From Muribaculum sp. (GTDB lineage: Bacteria; Bacillota; Clostridia; Lachnospirales; Lachnospiraceae): a stretch of DNA of 64,000 bases. The notes beneath the pieces were generated by a model. That model had not been told where the DNA came from and did not search any database. It saw nothing but the letters and a program-made list of their open reading frames with translations. The position numbers and the translations under genes are program-made. The number at the start of each line of letters is the position of its first letter. The first letter of the stretch is position 1. The DNA lies in contig JAMPGV010000005.1 of NCBI GenBank assembly GCA_023663735.1, positions 1 through 64,000 of the forward strand, read 5' to 3'. Shown one piece after another: positions 35,096-43,378 of the stretch.

Positions 35096-35165
35096 CGTAT
35101 GTCCTCTTCGTGATCATCTGCTTCCTGTCTGCCACAGACACTTTCGCAGCCGCCTGTGATCTGTT

Positions 35166-36461
35166 TTACAGCTCGTCGATCAAATTGATGATTTCACTGA
35201 TCGGCATCAGTCTGCTGTCCACCTCTTTGGCGCGGTGGTGCCGCAAAATCTCCTCCGCCGTGTTCTGCATGGCCGGAAAAGCGCTTCTGGTGAGCTGGTT
35301 TGCATAGATCACCAGATTGACCCCGTGCCGCATCAGCTCCGCCTCCGTCACCTCGTTATAAGAGGACGGAACCACCACGATGGGCGTCGTGGAATCCGCC
35401 TTCCGGAAGAGATCGCAGAACTGCAGGATCTCGTCCGGCGTCTTCTTCCGGCTGTGAATCATGATGCCGTCGGCGCCGGCCTCCACATAGGCCTGCGCGC
35501 GCTCCAGCGCGTCGTCCATCCCCTTCTCCAGAATCAGACTCTCAATCCGGGCGATAATCATAAATTCGTCCGTCAGCTGAATCTTTTTGCCCGCCGCAAT
35601 CTTCTCACAAAAATGTTCGATATCGTCCTGCGTCTGCTCTACCTCCGTGCCGAACAGAGAATTCTTCTTAAGTCCCGTCTTGTCCTCGATAATCACCGCC
35701 GACACGCCCATCCGCTCCAGAGACCGCACCGTGTACACAAAATGCTCCGTGAGACCGCCCGTGTCGCCGTCGAAAATCACCGGTTTGGTGGTCACCTCCA
35801 TCACGTCGTCGATGGTGCGGAACCGGGAAGTCATGTCCACCAGCTCAATATCCGGTTTGCCCTTCGCGGTGGAATCGCACAGGGAACTGATCCACATGGC
35901 GTCAAACTGGTCAAACTCCCCGTCATGCTCTATAATGGTTTTCTCCGCAATCAGTCCCGTCAAGCCGCTATGAACCTCCAGAGCTTTCACGATCGGGCGG
36001 ATTTCCAGCATCCGCTTCAACTTTCCTCTCCGATACTCCGGCATGGCCGCCCGCTCCGTCATGCGTTTGTCCAGACGCTTGATCTCCTCATTTTGCGTAT
36101 AAGGCGCGTCGATGATCTGACCGCCATATTTTTGGAGCAGCTGCTCCACATTGTCGCGGATCGCTTTCATATATCCCCTGAGCCAGTTGTCCCCGTGAAT
36201 CACATAGTCGGGGTGCAGAACCTCGATCATTTTATCGTACAGGATATCTTCCTGCACCACCACCTTGCTCACGCCCTTGATCTCACGCACCATGCGGATG
36301 CGCTCCTCAAAACTCACCAGAGGGAAGCGGTTGAAGCGCACCATGGCCTCGTCGCTCAAAACCCCCACAATCACCTGACCGTATTTCTCGGCCTGCCGGA
36401 TCAGATTGATATGCCCCTCATGAATAATATCCGTACAAAAGCATGTATATACCTTCTTCAT
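35166..36461 (-). CDS. aepX: Phosphoenolpyruvate mutase with N-terminal cytidylyltransferase-like domain
   Basis: A 431-residue fusion. Residues 1-130 are a nucleotidyltransferase-like domain with the HxGH motif (HEGH, in CTDIIHEGHINLI). From about 150 follows an isocitrate-lyase-fold PEP mutase with LCDSTAKGKPD, FDGDTGG and the defining EDKTGLKKNS motif. PEP mutase forms the C-P bond of phosphonopyruvate, the entry step of nearly all phosphonate pathways. The N-terminal fusion is common in bacterial PEP mutases. GAGGAG precedes the ATG. Confidence 0.93.
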   Translation of the reverse strand: MKKVYTCFCTDIIHEGHINLIRQAEKYGQVIVGVLSDEAMVRFNRFPLVSFEERIRMVREIKGVSKVVVQEDILYDKMIEVLHPDYVIHGDNWLRGYMKAIRDNVEQLLQKYGGQIIDAPYTQNEEIKRLDKRMTERAAMPEYRRGKLKRMLEIRPIVKALEVHSGLTGLIAEKTIIEHDGEFDQFDAMWISSLCDSTAKGKPDIELVDMTSRFRTIDDVMEVTTKPVIFDGDTGGLTEHFVYTVRSLERMGVSAVIIEDKTGLKKNSLFGTEVEQTQDDIEHFCEKIAAGKKIQLTDEFMIIARIESLILEKGMDDALERAQAYVEAGADGIMIHSRKKTPDEILQFCDLFRKADSTTPIVVVPSSYNEVTEAELMRHGVNLVIYANQLTRSAFPAMQNTAEEILRHHRAKEVDSRLMPISEIINLIDEL

Positions 36462-36491
36462 CCGTATACTCCTCGCCTGAATTGACTGCCG

Positions 36492-37679
36492 TCATCTATT
36501 CTTTTCAATAATCTCCCGGATCAGGAACGCAGCCGCCTCCTCGATCCCCTCAAAAGGAACCCGCTTCATCAAGGCGACCCCAAAAGCGGCTTGCACCTTC
36601 TCGATCAGCTCGTCCGTATAGACCAGCACGCCGCCGCTCACATCCTCTATGCCGTCCAGATAGATGGACTGCCTGTTCTTGCCGCGCATCTCCTCCATCG
36701 CAAATACACTTGTGTCGATACCGGCCTTGACGCGCTCTCCCGTCCCGTCGATCACCACGGGGTAGCCGCCAATCTCCCCGAACGCTCCCGGACAGTGCAG
36801 CTTCACCCGCTGTCCGTCCCGCACCGCCGAAAGAATCCCGCAAATGATCTCGAAATTGCTGGAAGCGTTCATCATATTCCGCTTGGCGTCCACAGGCATG
36901 GGAATCCGGCAGGCCGCAAACATCTGCTCCGGATCCGGATGCAGTGTCTCCCCCCGATAGGCGATTTGAATGAGCTGCTCCACGCCTTCGGTCTGTCCCT
37001 CCTTGCTGATCACCACGTCATGAAAATGGCTGGTGGCATAGGTGACGTCCAGATTCCAATAGTCCTCGATTCCCATCTGCCGTGCGACGGCAAAGCGGAT
37101 CCGCGGTATCAGATGATTGAGATTGCCGCTGCCAAAATCGGGATAGGACTTCCCCGCCGTGCGAAGCCAAGGAATCACGGCGTCCGAGTAGGAGGTGTTG
37201 ATGACGACTGCATCACATCCCGCCCGCTCATAGGCCTCCATGATGTTTTTGATATATTTGACGGCCAGCGGCGCCCAGATGCCGTATGCCCGCACGCTCC
37301 CCCAGGAAATGCTCCCGTATTTCAGTCCCGGATAGGCTCTGCTGGAATTGACGATGATATCCGGCGCATAGCTTTCCAGACAAGCCGCAAGCGCTCCCAC
37401 ATCATTAAAATCCACGCTGTCCATGATTTGAACCGCGCTGCGGTTCTGTCCCCGGATCAGGGAAGCCACCCGCACGATATTGACGTCCGACGCCATCTTC
37501 TCCCCGTTTCTGCCGGCCACACAGAGTTCCAGACGCTCGTCCCCGCAGGACATGAGGTAATCCAGCAGATAACCGCCCACGCTGCCCAGACCCAGAATCA
37601 TGATTTTGAGCTTGCGCTCCCGGGTTTCCGCCCGCAGGCGGTTTAACTTTTCTTCCAATGTCTTCACTGTCTCCACCAT
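36492..37679 (-). CDS. NAD(P)-binding oxidoreductase, saccharopine-dehydrogenase-like
   Basis: A roughly 395-residue protein. After a short coiled-coil N-terminus, IMILGLGSVGGYLLDYL forms a dinucleotide-binding loop near residue 28. The next block (VNSSRAYPGLKYGS) is reminiscent of saccharopine dehydrogenase-like enzymes. The C-terminal half (GAFGEIGGYPVVIDGTG) is unassigned. It is not one of the usual phosphonate tailoring enzymes. Its place directly before pepM suggests action on phosphonoacetaldehyde or a later intermediate. The ATG at 37679 has GGAGG eight bases upstream; a GTG at 37718 overlaps the preceding stop. Confidence 0.65.
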   Translation of the reverse strand: MVETVKTLEEKLNRLRAETRERKLKIMILGLGSVGGYLLDYLMSCGDERLELCVAGRNGEKMASDVNIVRVASLIRGQNRSAVQIMDSVDFNDVGALAACLESYAPDIIVNSSRAYPGLKYGSISWGSVRAYGIWAPLAVKYIKNIMEAYERAGCDAVVINTSYSDAVIPWLRTAGKSYPDFGSGNLNHLIPRIRFAVARQMGIEDYWNLDVTYATSHFHDVVISKEGQTEGVEQLIQIAYRGETLHPDPEQMFAACRIPMPVDAKRNMMNASSNFEIICGILSAVRDGQRVKLHCPGAFGEIGGYPVVIDGTGERVKAGIDTSVFAMEEMRGKNRQSIYLDGIEDVSGGVLVYTDELIEKVQAAFGVALMKRVPFEGIEEAAAFLIREIIEKNR

Positions 37680-37714
37680 TTTCATTGCCTCCATCCGTTC
37701 AGCTATGGCGCGCG

Positions 37715-38458
37715 TCACCCCGCAAGGCTCTTCTTGAAATCAGCGACGGTATTGCAGTTGAGCCACTCGCCAAACGTCACGTTCTCGTATGCCTCGGGCG
37801 GAAGCGTTCCGAAATAGTTCTGGATGATCGCCAGATTGGTTCCCTGTCTCTCCTCTTCCCGCAGGTTCTCCACAATGCTCCGCAGCCGCTCTCTGTCCGT
37901 GAATTTCCAGATCTGTCCGGAGTTATAAACCGCAAGAAACGGCTCCTTAATCTCCAGACTCCCGTGAGCCGTATCATAGAGATAATGCAGCCTCTCCGCC
38001 AGATCATAATAAAACACGACCGCCCTGTCGGCAAGGATGGCCTCCTTGTTAGAAGTCACCACATCCTTGTCCGCCCTGCACACGCGGTCAAAAGAGGGCT
38101 GATCCACCCACAGATCCCCCTCTGCAAACACCAGCTCATCAAACCCGCACTTCAAGGCCTCCAACAGCCCCAGATAAAGGCTGTACCCCGATCCGTATTC
38201 CCGGTACTGCTCGTTCCTGACCAGCACAATGCGGTCCCGCAGATCGGCAAAATGCATATTTACCGCTTGTTCCAGCTCCTCATAGCGGAATCCGCCCACA
38301 ATATAATAGCGTTCAAATGTCTCACCGCCGTGCAGCATCCGCCACAGCAGGGACTCTTTGATATCATTCTCATGATACAGGCATTTCAGACACGGGAATC
38401 CCACGGATTCGCTAAAACGCGAAGCGATTCCCGCCACGGTGACCACCAAACTCTTCAT
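37715..38458 (-). CDS. Nucleotidyltransferase (LicC/PntC-like)
   Basis: A 247-residue small nucleotidyltransferase. The N-terminus SLVVTVAGIASRFSES, followed by PCLKCLY, is a variant of the usual AAGxGxR...PK pattern, and VFAEGDLWVD provides the metal site. In the phosphonate context it is a candidate for activating the phosphonate as a CMP derivative for LicD transfer, as LicC does for phosphocholine and PntC for aminoethylphosphonate. The ATG at 38458 follows GGAGAAGGA; the frame extends to 38518. Confidence 0.72.
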   Translation of the reverse strand: MKSLVVTVAGIASRFSESVGFPCLKCLYHENDIKESLLWRMLHGGETFERYYIVGGFRYEELEQAVNMHFADLRDRIVLVRNEQYREYGSGYSLYLGLLEALKCGFDELVFAEGDLWVDQPSFDRVCRADKDVVTSNKEAILADRAVVFYYDLAERLHYLYDTAHGSLEIKEPFLAVYNSGQIWKFTDRERLRSIVENLREEERQGTNLAIIQNYFGTLPPEAYENVTFGEWLNCNTVADFKKSLAG

Positions 38459-38531
38459 TCCTTCTCCCCGCAGTCTTTTCTTTTTCATTCGCACCATGCG
38501 CCTGTGCCTCAGACGCATCCGGACTCAGCCG

Positions 38532-39566
38532 CTACGATTCCTGCGCCGATTCCCGGATGCACATCCGGATTCCCTCCGCCAGCGTCACCTGCGGCCTCCA
38601 AGAAGTTCTCTCCCGAATCTTATCGGTGTTGAGCAGCCTTCTGGGCGGATCCGACTCCCGGTAACCGGAAAACGTGATCTCGGGATCGTCTATCCCCAGC
38701 TCCCGCGCACAGAGTTTTACCAGATCCAGAATCGAGATCTCCTCATCCGTCGCCACATTGTAAACCGAACCGTCCAGAGCTTCCTGCGACTCGATCAAGG
38801 CGATCACCGCCGCACAGCTGTCCTCATTGTGCAGAAACGTTCTTCTGGTGGTCTTGGCGTTCTCCAGAAGCTCCACCTTGTTCCCCTGCCGCAGCTGATT
38901 CAGAATATGCGGAATAATGTGCTTGGGATAGAGTTCGTTCTTGCTGTACACATTGGCAAAACGGATGGAACAACCTTTGATCCGCCCCTCGTCCACGGCG
39001 TCCTTCATGAAAAACTCCGTCAAAAGCTTCCCCGTGGCATAACTCGTCCGCTGGCTGTGTTCCGCATTGGCCATGGTGATATAATCGGATTCTTTTACCC
39101 CGCTTCCGTCTCCCGCAGAGGCCATGGAATAGACCTCCGAAGTGGAGCAGTTCACATAAATATCCGCGCCTACCGACACAGCCTGCTCCAAAAATGCTTT
39201 CATCCCCAGCACATTGGTCTCGAACGTGCTGTTCACATGATAAAAATGCTCCGTGTGAACCACCGCCGCGCAGTTGATATAGATCACCTCGTCATAGGCC
39301 GCTTTCTGTTCGCAGACCAGCTCTCTGAGCGCTTCCAGATCCTCCCGCCGGTTCAGATCCCACTCATGAAACGCAAACCGGTCATTCTCCAGCAAATCCC
39401 GCACCGTCTCCAGAGAAGACGCAAAAAAATTGTCAAAGCCGATGACCTGATCCCCCGCCGCCGTCAGTCGGCGGGCCAGTTCGTTCCCCGTCATCCCCGT
39501 GACGCCGCTGATGACAAATAATCGCTTTTTATTCTCATTCATATTTTCATTCATGTTTCCGCTCAT
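38532..39566 (-). CDS. NAD-dependent epimerase/dehydratase
   Basis: A 344-residue extended short-chain dehydrogenase. ISGVTGMTGNELARRL is the nucleotide-binding segment, CSTSEVYS the catalytic Ser region, and YATGK the Tyr/Lys pair. RRTFLHNEDSCAAVI and YNVATDEEISI follow the sugar-epimerase pattern. The substrate is unknown. It overlaps the phosphoesterase gene by four bases, so it is part of the phosphonate/LicD operon. GGAG lies eight bases before the ATG. Confidence 0.8.
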   Translation of the reverse strand: MSGNMNENMNENKKRLFVISGVTGMTGNELARRLTAAGDQVIGFDNFFASSLETVRDLLENDRFAFHEWDLNRREDLEALRELVCEQKAAYDEVIYINCAAVVHTEHFYHVNSTFETNVLGMKAFLEQAVSVGADIYVNCSTSEVYSMASAGDGSGVKESDYITMANAEHSQRTSYATGKLLTEFFMKDAVDEGRIKGCSIRFANVYSKNELYPKHIIPHILNQLRQGNKVELLENAKTTRRTFLHNEDSCAAVIALIESQEALDGSVYNVATDEEISILDLVKLCARELGIDDPEITFSGYRESDPPRRLLNTDKIRERTSWRPQVTLAEGIRMCIRESAQES

Positions 39567-40291
39567 ATGCCCCGCTCCAATCGGTCTCTGTAAAAGGAAT
39601 CCACCGCATCGGTGTAATCCGCCTGTTCCTTCTCGATATCATAGGGAACCTTCAAGAGCGCCGCCTCCTCCGTCTCTGTGTCGAATACCGCAAACTGCGC
39701 ACAGGGATTCAGATTTCTGGGCTGCCCCACGGATCCCGGATTGAGAAAGAGAACCTTTTTGCGGTTCCGATGTGCGATATCTTCCACTTGGTAATACCGC
39801 TCAAAACAATGCGGCCTGTGGGAATGTCCCGAGAACACATAATCATACTCCCGATACGCCTCCAGATCACTGTCCGGCGCAATCGTCCCCCACAATTCGT
39901 CTTCCAGACTGCCGTGTACGGCCAAACAGGATTTACCGCCGCACACAAAAACCGCCCGTCCACTTTCGGACATGGCGTGGCGCAGATAGTCCCAAGACGT
40001 ATCCCATAGGAGGCTCCGGGTATATTGGGCGCACTGTCTGCCTCGCTCCGAAGAGAACCTCTCATAGCGTTCCTCCAGAACCGCGTCCTCATGATTGCCC
40101 CTGATATTGGCCAAGATGGGCCAGGGAAGCCCCCTTAGGATCTCAATCACTTCGTTGGAGTGCATCCCGTAATCGATCACATCCCCCAACAGAAGCAAGC
40201 CCTCGACGGCATACTCCCGCGCTGCCCTCGCAAGCACGGCCTGCAATGCCTGCTCGTTGCCGTGAAGATCGGACAGGATCAGCAGTCTCAT
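39563..40291 (-). CDS. Metallophosphoesterase (YfcE/MJ0936-like)
   Basis: A 242-residue calcineurin-like phosphoesterase. The metal ligands appear in order: SDLHGN, LLGDVIDYG, RGNHED, VHGS and GHSHRP. A family of this size acts on phosphodiesters or phosphomonoesters using two metals. In this operon it may trim a nucleotide-linked or phosphoryl intermediate. It overlaps both neighbours by four bases. Confidence 0.85.
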   Translation of the reverse strand: MRLLILSDLHGNEQALQAVLARAAREYAVEGLLLLGDVIDYGMHSNEVIEILRGLPWPILANIRGNHEDAVLEERYERFSSERGRQCAQYTRSLLWDTSWDYLRHAMSESGRAVFVCGGKSCLAVHGSLEDELWGTIAPDSDLEAYREYDYVFSGHSHRPHCFERYYQVEDIAHRNRKKVLFLNPGSVGQPRNLNPCAQFAVFDTETEEAALLKVPYDIEKEQADYTDAVDSFYRDRLERGI

Positions 40292-41277
40292 GTTCCGCCC
40301 TCCCGCGAATCTGCGTGCGTGTCCGCATTCCCTTCCATCTTGCTCACCATATCCCGCAGCTGCTGCAGCTGCTTTTTGTAATACGGATAGTCATGCTCAG
40401 ACAGGTCTCTTACGCGGACGTTGTAATCCCCATAGAGTATACGCAGGATCTCGTCATATCCCCCGGGAATAGGAATCGTGATCGTCTCAAAGGGCGCTCC
40501 GATCACACTGTCCCACAGTTCCTTCCGAAATCCAACCCCCGGATTTTTCACTTCCGAAGAATGTACCGTGAGCAGATCGCCGTCCTCCTCCCCATAGGAT
40601 GTGGCCAGCAGGCTCCCCAGCCGCCAGAGCTGATTGGCCAGAGGCTTCTTCTGATCAAATCGGGTGTTCAGTTTTCCCTCCAAAAAGGCCAACGTGTCCT
40701 CCAGATCCCGCTCGTCCTTGGGCGTCTTGTCCGTCTGCTTGGTCAGATATACCGCTTTCCAGATCAGGGTCATCAGGCTGTGCAAGAGCTGCGCTTCCCC
40801 GGGATTTCTGGGAATACAATCCAAAGGAACAATGTCAATCCCCACCCAGAAGGGACAGCCGTGAAATTTCCTGAGCCGTTCCGCCTTGCTGCTGATGGTA
40901 TCCGCATTGGCCACAAACCCCCAATATTGATCGTGACCCTCCCCCAGCAGCGCGTCATAGACCCGGTAAGTCTCCGGAAGTTCCTTCGGCAGTACCTGCA
41001 TCAAGACATTATAGTCTTTCCGCTTCATGATCAGATCCATATCGTCATCCCAGGGAACAAAGCCTTGATGGCGCACCGCCCCCAGAAGCGTCCCCCAATA
41101 GGCGTAATATTGCAGATTGTATTTTTGGCACACGGCGTCGATATCGCTCAACAGCTCCATCTCCGCAGCCCATACTGTCTTCATCGTTGTGTCAATAAGA
41201 AAATCCTCCCGAACCTCCGGTTGAAAATACTCTTCTGGAAAATATAACACGGCTTCTTCGTCCTTTCTATAATACAT
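40288..41277 (-). CDS. LicD-family phosphotransferase
   Basis: About 320-330 residues. The LicD hallmark is YWGTLLGAVRHQGFVPWDDDMDLIMKR, followed by GIDIVPLDCIPR. It aligns end to end with the neighbour at 41350. The start is uncertain: the ATG at 41277 lacks a ribosome site, while a GTG at 41250 has AAAGGA upstream and aligns with the neighbour's first codon. It probably transfers a CDP-activated head group, perhaps the phosphonate made by the same operon. Confidence 0.82.
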   Translation of the reverse strand: MYYRKDEEAVLYFPEEYFQPEVREDFLIDTTMKTVWAAEMELLSDIDAVCQKYNLQYYAYWGTLLGAVRHQGFVPWDDDMDLIMKRKDYNVLMQVLPKELPETYRVYDALLGEGHDQYWGFVANADTISSKAERLRKFHGCPFWVGIDIVPLDCIPRNPGEAQLLHSLMTLIWKAVYLTKQTDKTPKDERDLEDTLAFLEGKLNTRFDQKKPLANQLWRLGSLLATSYGEEDGDLLTVHSSEVKNPGVGFRKELWDSVIGAPFETITIPIPGGYDEILRILYGDYNVRVRDLSEHDYPYYKKQLQQLRDMVSKMEGNADTHADSREGGT

Positions 41278-41349
41278 TGTACAACATGTGTGCAATATGA
41301 CGTGCAACACAATTCGCCATATTGTGTCTCCGGCCGCTCTGTCCCTTGT

Positions 41350-42264
41350 CTACTCTTCTGCCTTCAGCTGCGCCACCCTGTCGCGCAGCGACTGAAGCTG
41401 CGCTTTAAACGCGGGATAATCATGTCCCGCAGGCCCTCGGTGAGGCACCCGCCAGTCCTCGTACATGATGGTCAAGATGGTATCCCATTCCTTGGGTACC
41501 GGCATCTGAAATGTCTCAAAAGGAAAATACTCCACCTCAGCCAGCCATTGTTTCTCCAAACGGTATCCCCACTTCGCATAGGAACACCATTCGACCAGAT
41601 AGTCCCCCTCGTCCTCGCGGTAGGACATGACCAGCTGTGTGGCCAGCTTCCACAATTGGTTCCGCAGGGGTTTCGTCCTGTCCAGACGCACGCCGCAGTA
41701 TTCCTCCACATTGCGAAGCGCTTCCTCAATCTCCTCAGGAGGGAACTCCTGCTTGATCCGTTCCACCGCCATCCAGATAATCTGGAAGAGTCCTTTGACG
41801 ATTTCCTGCTCCTGCGGGTCGCGCGGCAGATAATCCAGCGGAAAAATATCGATGACCGCCACGAAGGGACAGCCATACCGCATGGCCAGATGCTCCTTTG
41901 ACAGATTCATCTCTCTCCCGTTGGTCACGCCGCAATGGAATTCCACATGATCCACATTCACAAAACAGTTCGTCATCATATATTCCTTGGGAAGCTCCCT
42001 CGGCAGAATCTTCATCAATTTCTCATAATCCGGTCGCTTCATCATCAAGTCGATATCGTCATCCCACGGAATGAATCCCTGATGTCTGACGGCTCCCAGC
42101 AGCGTCCCCCAATCCGCGTAATAAGTGAGATGGTGCTTTCTGCAGATCCCGTCGATCACATTGACGATCTCCAGACAGCAGGCCCAATAGCGCTTCATGA
42201 TCTCCTCGACATAAAACCCTTCCCGCTCTTCCCCCTTGAAAAACTCCTCCGGAAAACTTAACAT
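41350..42264 (-). CDS. LicD-family phosphotransferase
   Basis: A 304-residue LicD protein (YADWGTLLGAVRHQGFIPWDDDIDLMMKR, then VAVIDIFPLDYLPR). It is the first gene of the phosphonate operon and a paralogue of the next gene. The start ATG follows GGGGGTATGAT. Only about 50 bases separate it from the flagellin terminator at 42316-42343, and no SigA or SigD promoter is seen there. Expression may depend on read-through from the flagellin gene. Confidence 0.85.
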   Translation of the reverse strand: MLSFPEEFFKGEEREGFYVEEIMKRYWACCLEIVNVIDGICRKHHLTYYADWGTLLGAVRHQGFIPWDDDIDLMMKRPDYEKLMKILPRELPKEYMMTNCFVNVDHVEFHCGVTNGREMNLSKEHLAMRYGCPFVAVIDIFPLDYLPRDPQEQEIVKGLFQIIWMAVERIKQEFPPEEIEEALRNVEEYCGVRLDRTKPLRNQLWKLATQLVMSYREDEGDYLVEWCSYAKWGYRLEKQWLAEVEYFPFETFQMPVPKEWDTILTIMYEDWRVPHRGPAGHDYPAFKAQLQSLRDRVAQLKAEE

Positions 42265-42315
42265 ATCATACCCCCTGCGCCCAACCGTCGGTTCCGCCGC
42301 ACTTTCTCTGATAAA

Positions 42316-42343
42316 AAAAAGGCAGACATTTGTCTGCCTTTTT
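42316..42343 (-). terminator. Flagellin terminator, copy 1
   Basis: A strong stem AAAAAGGCAGACA / TGTCTGCCTTTTT with flanking A and T runs; it can act in both directions. It separates the flagellin gene from the LicD/phosphonate operon. Confidence 0.85.
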
Positions 42344-42368
42344 CATTTTTAGATTTCCTAATTCTGAC

Positions 42369-43181
42369 TTACTGGAGCAGGGACATAACACCCTGATTTG
42401 CCTGATTGGCCTGTGCCAGCATTGCCTGACCTGCCTGTGCCAGAATGTTGGTGTTGGAGTATTTCACCATCTCAGTAGCCATATCCGTATCACGAATTGC
42501 GGACTCTGCGCTGGTGGTGTTCTCAACGATGTTGTCCAAGTTGCTGATGGTATGCTCAAGTCTGTTCTGTACGGCACCCAGCTGAGAACGCTGCTCGTTC
42601 AGGTTCTTGATGGCTTTCTTCACGCTTGCGTTCAGCGCGCCGGCTGCCTCAGCGGTAGAAGCAGAACCGGTAAGGCTGATAGATGCGCAGCTCATAGCTT
42701 TGATCGTCACGGAAATGTGCTGTCCGGACTCTGCGCCCACCTGCAGGTCTACGCCGTTTGCGCAGTCGCCGTTCAGCAGGTTCTTCTCGTTGAAAGTGGT
42801 GGTGGAAGCCACGCGGTTGATCTCGCTCATCAGCTGCTGTACTTCGCTGTTGATGTAGCCGCGGTCTTCGCTGGTCAGGGTTCCGTTCTCACCCTTTACT
42901 GCCAGCTCGTTGATACGCTGCAGCATGTCATGTACCTCGTTCAGAGCGCCCTCAGCGGTCTGCACCATGGAGATGCCGTCCTGAGCGTTGGCGGAAGCCT
43001 GTGTCAAGCCGCGTACCTGACGTCTCATCTTCTCGGAAATGGCAAGGCCTGCTGCGTCGTCTGCCGCACGGTTTACTTTGTAACCGGAAGAGAGCTTCTC
43101 GGTGGAAGACGCCTGCGTCTTGGTGGTGATGCCCAGCATTCTGTTAGAGTTCATAGCGGTGAGATTGTGTTTTACTACCAT
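42369..43181 (-). CDS. fliC: Flagellin, copy 1
   Basis: A 270-residue flagellin. It has the conserved N-terminal D0/D1 helices (LTAMNSNRMLGI, KLSSGYKVNRAADDAAGLAISEKMRRQVRGL) and C-terminal helices (LGAVQNRLEHTISNLDNIVENTTSAESAIRDTDMATEM). There is almost no D2/D3 domain. The Ser/Thr-rich centre (about 155-185) is the likely glycosylation surface. It contains two cysteines (140 and 165), which is unusual for flagellins. The protein is identical to that at 46149. A SigD promoter lies at 43313-43340, CsrA-type sites in the leader at 43190-43218. Confidence 0.97.
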   Translation of the reverse strand: MVVKHNLTAMNSNRMLGITTKTQASSTEKLSSGYKVNRAADDAAGLAISEKMRRQVRGLTQASANAQDGISMVQTAEGALNEVHDMLQRINELAVKGENGTLTSEDRGYINSEVQQLMSEINRVASTTTFNEKNLLNGDCANGVDLQVGAESGQHISVTIKAMSCASISLTGSASTAEAAGALNASVKKAIKNLNEQRSQLGAVQNRLEHTISNLDNIVENTTSAESAIRDTDMATEMVKYSNTNILAQAGQAMLAQANQANQGVMSLLQ

Positions 43182-43189
43182 AGTATTTT

Positions 43190-43218
43190 CCTCCTTGAAT
43201 TACCCCATCCTTGATGGG
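43190..43218 (-). promoter_or_regulatory. Candidate CsrA sites in flagellin leader, copy 1
   Basis: In the mRNA sense a CCCATC-AAG-GATGGG hairpin (43218-43204) contains CAAGGATG, matching the CsrA consensus core. The second candidate, CAAGGAGG (43197-43190), is the ribosome site itself. Bacillus subtilis hag has the same two-site layout. Confidence 0.65.
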
Positions 43219-43312
43219 TGTCCTTAATGTTCTATCAGCTTGCCGTTTTCGTTTTCCAGTGTGTTTTCCATCTGTCGGATCCGGCAGCTTTGTTTTTGTT
43301 TTACTTGATTAA

Positions 43313-43340
43313 TATATCGGACAGCTTTCCGAAAACTTTA
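43313..43340 (-). promoter_or_regulatory. SigD promoter of flagellin copy 1
   Basis: Read leftwards: TAAA (43340-43337), 16 bases, CCGATATA (43320-43313). The leader is about 130 bases. Confidence 0.88.
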
Positions 43341-43378
43341 GAGATAAATTACATTTTTTTAAAGTTGAACCAACTGTA

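Larger units (their letters stand above)
42315..43320. repeat. 1006-bp near-perfect direct repeat, copy 1
   Basis: Identical to 46095-47100 except one visible base (42360 A, 46140 G). It covers the terminator, the whole flagellin gene, the leader and the promoter -10, and ends exactly after the CCGATATA box. The -35 side differs between copies. Confidence 0.93.

Noticed and set aside
35235..36485. 416-codon plus-strand frame opposite the PEP mutase gene
   Set aside because: It is Arg/His/Leu-rich shadow sequence of a clear PEP mutase gene.
42330..43214. Long plus-strand frame opposite each flagellin gene (also 46005-46994 and 49752-50576)
   Set aside because: It is the complement of conserved flagellin codons, lacks a ribosome site and recurs only because flagellin recurs.
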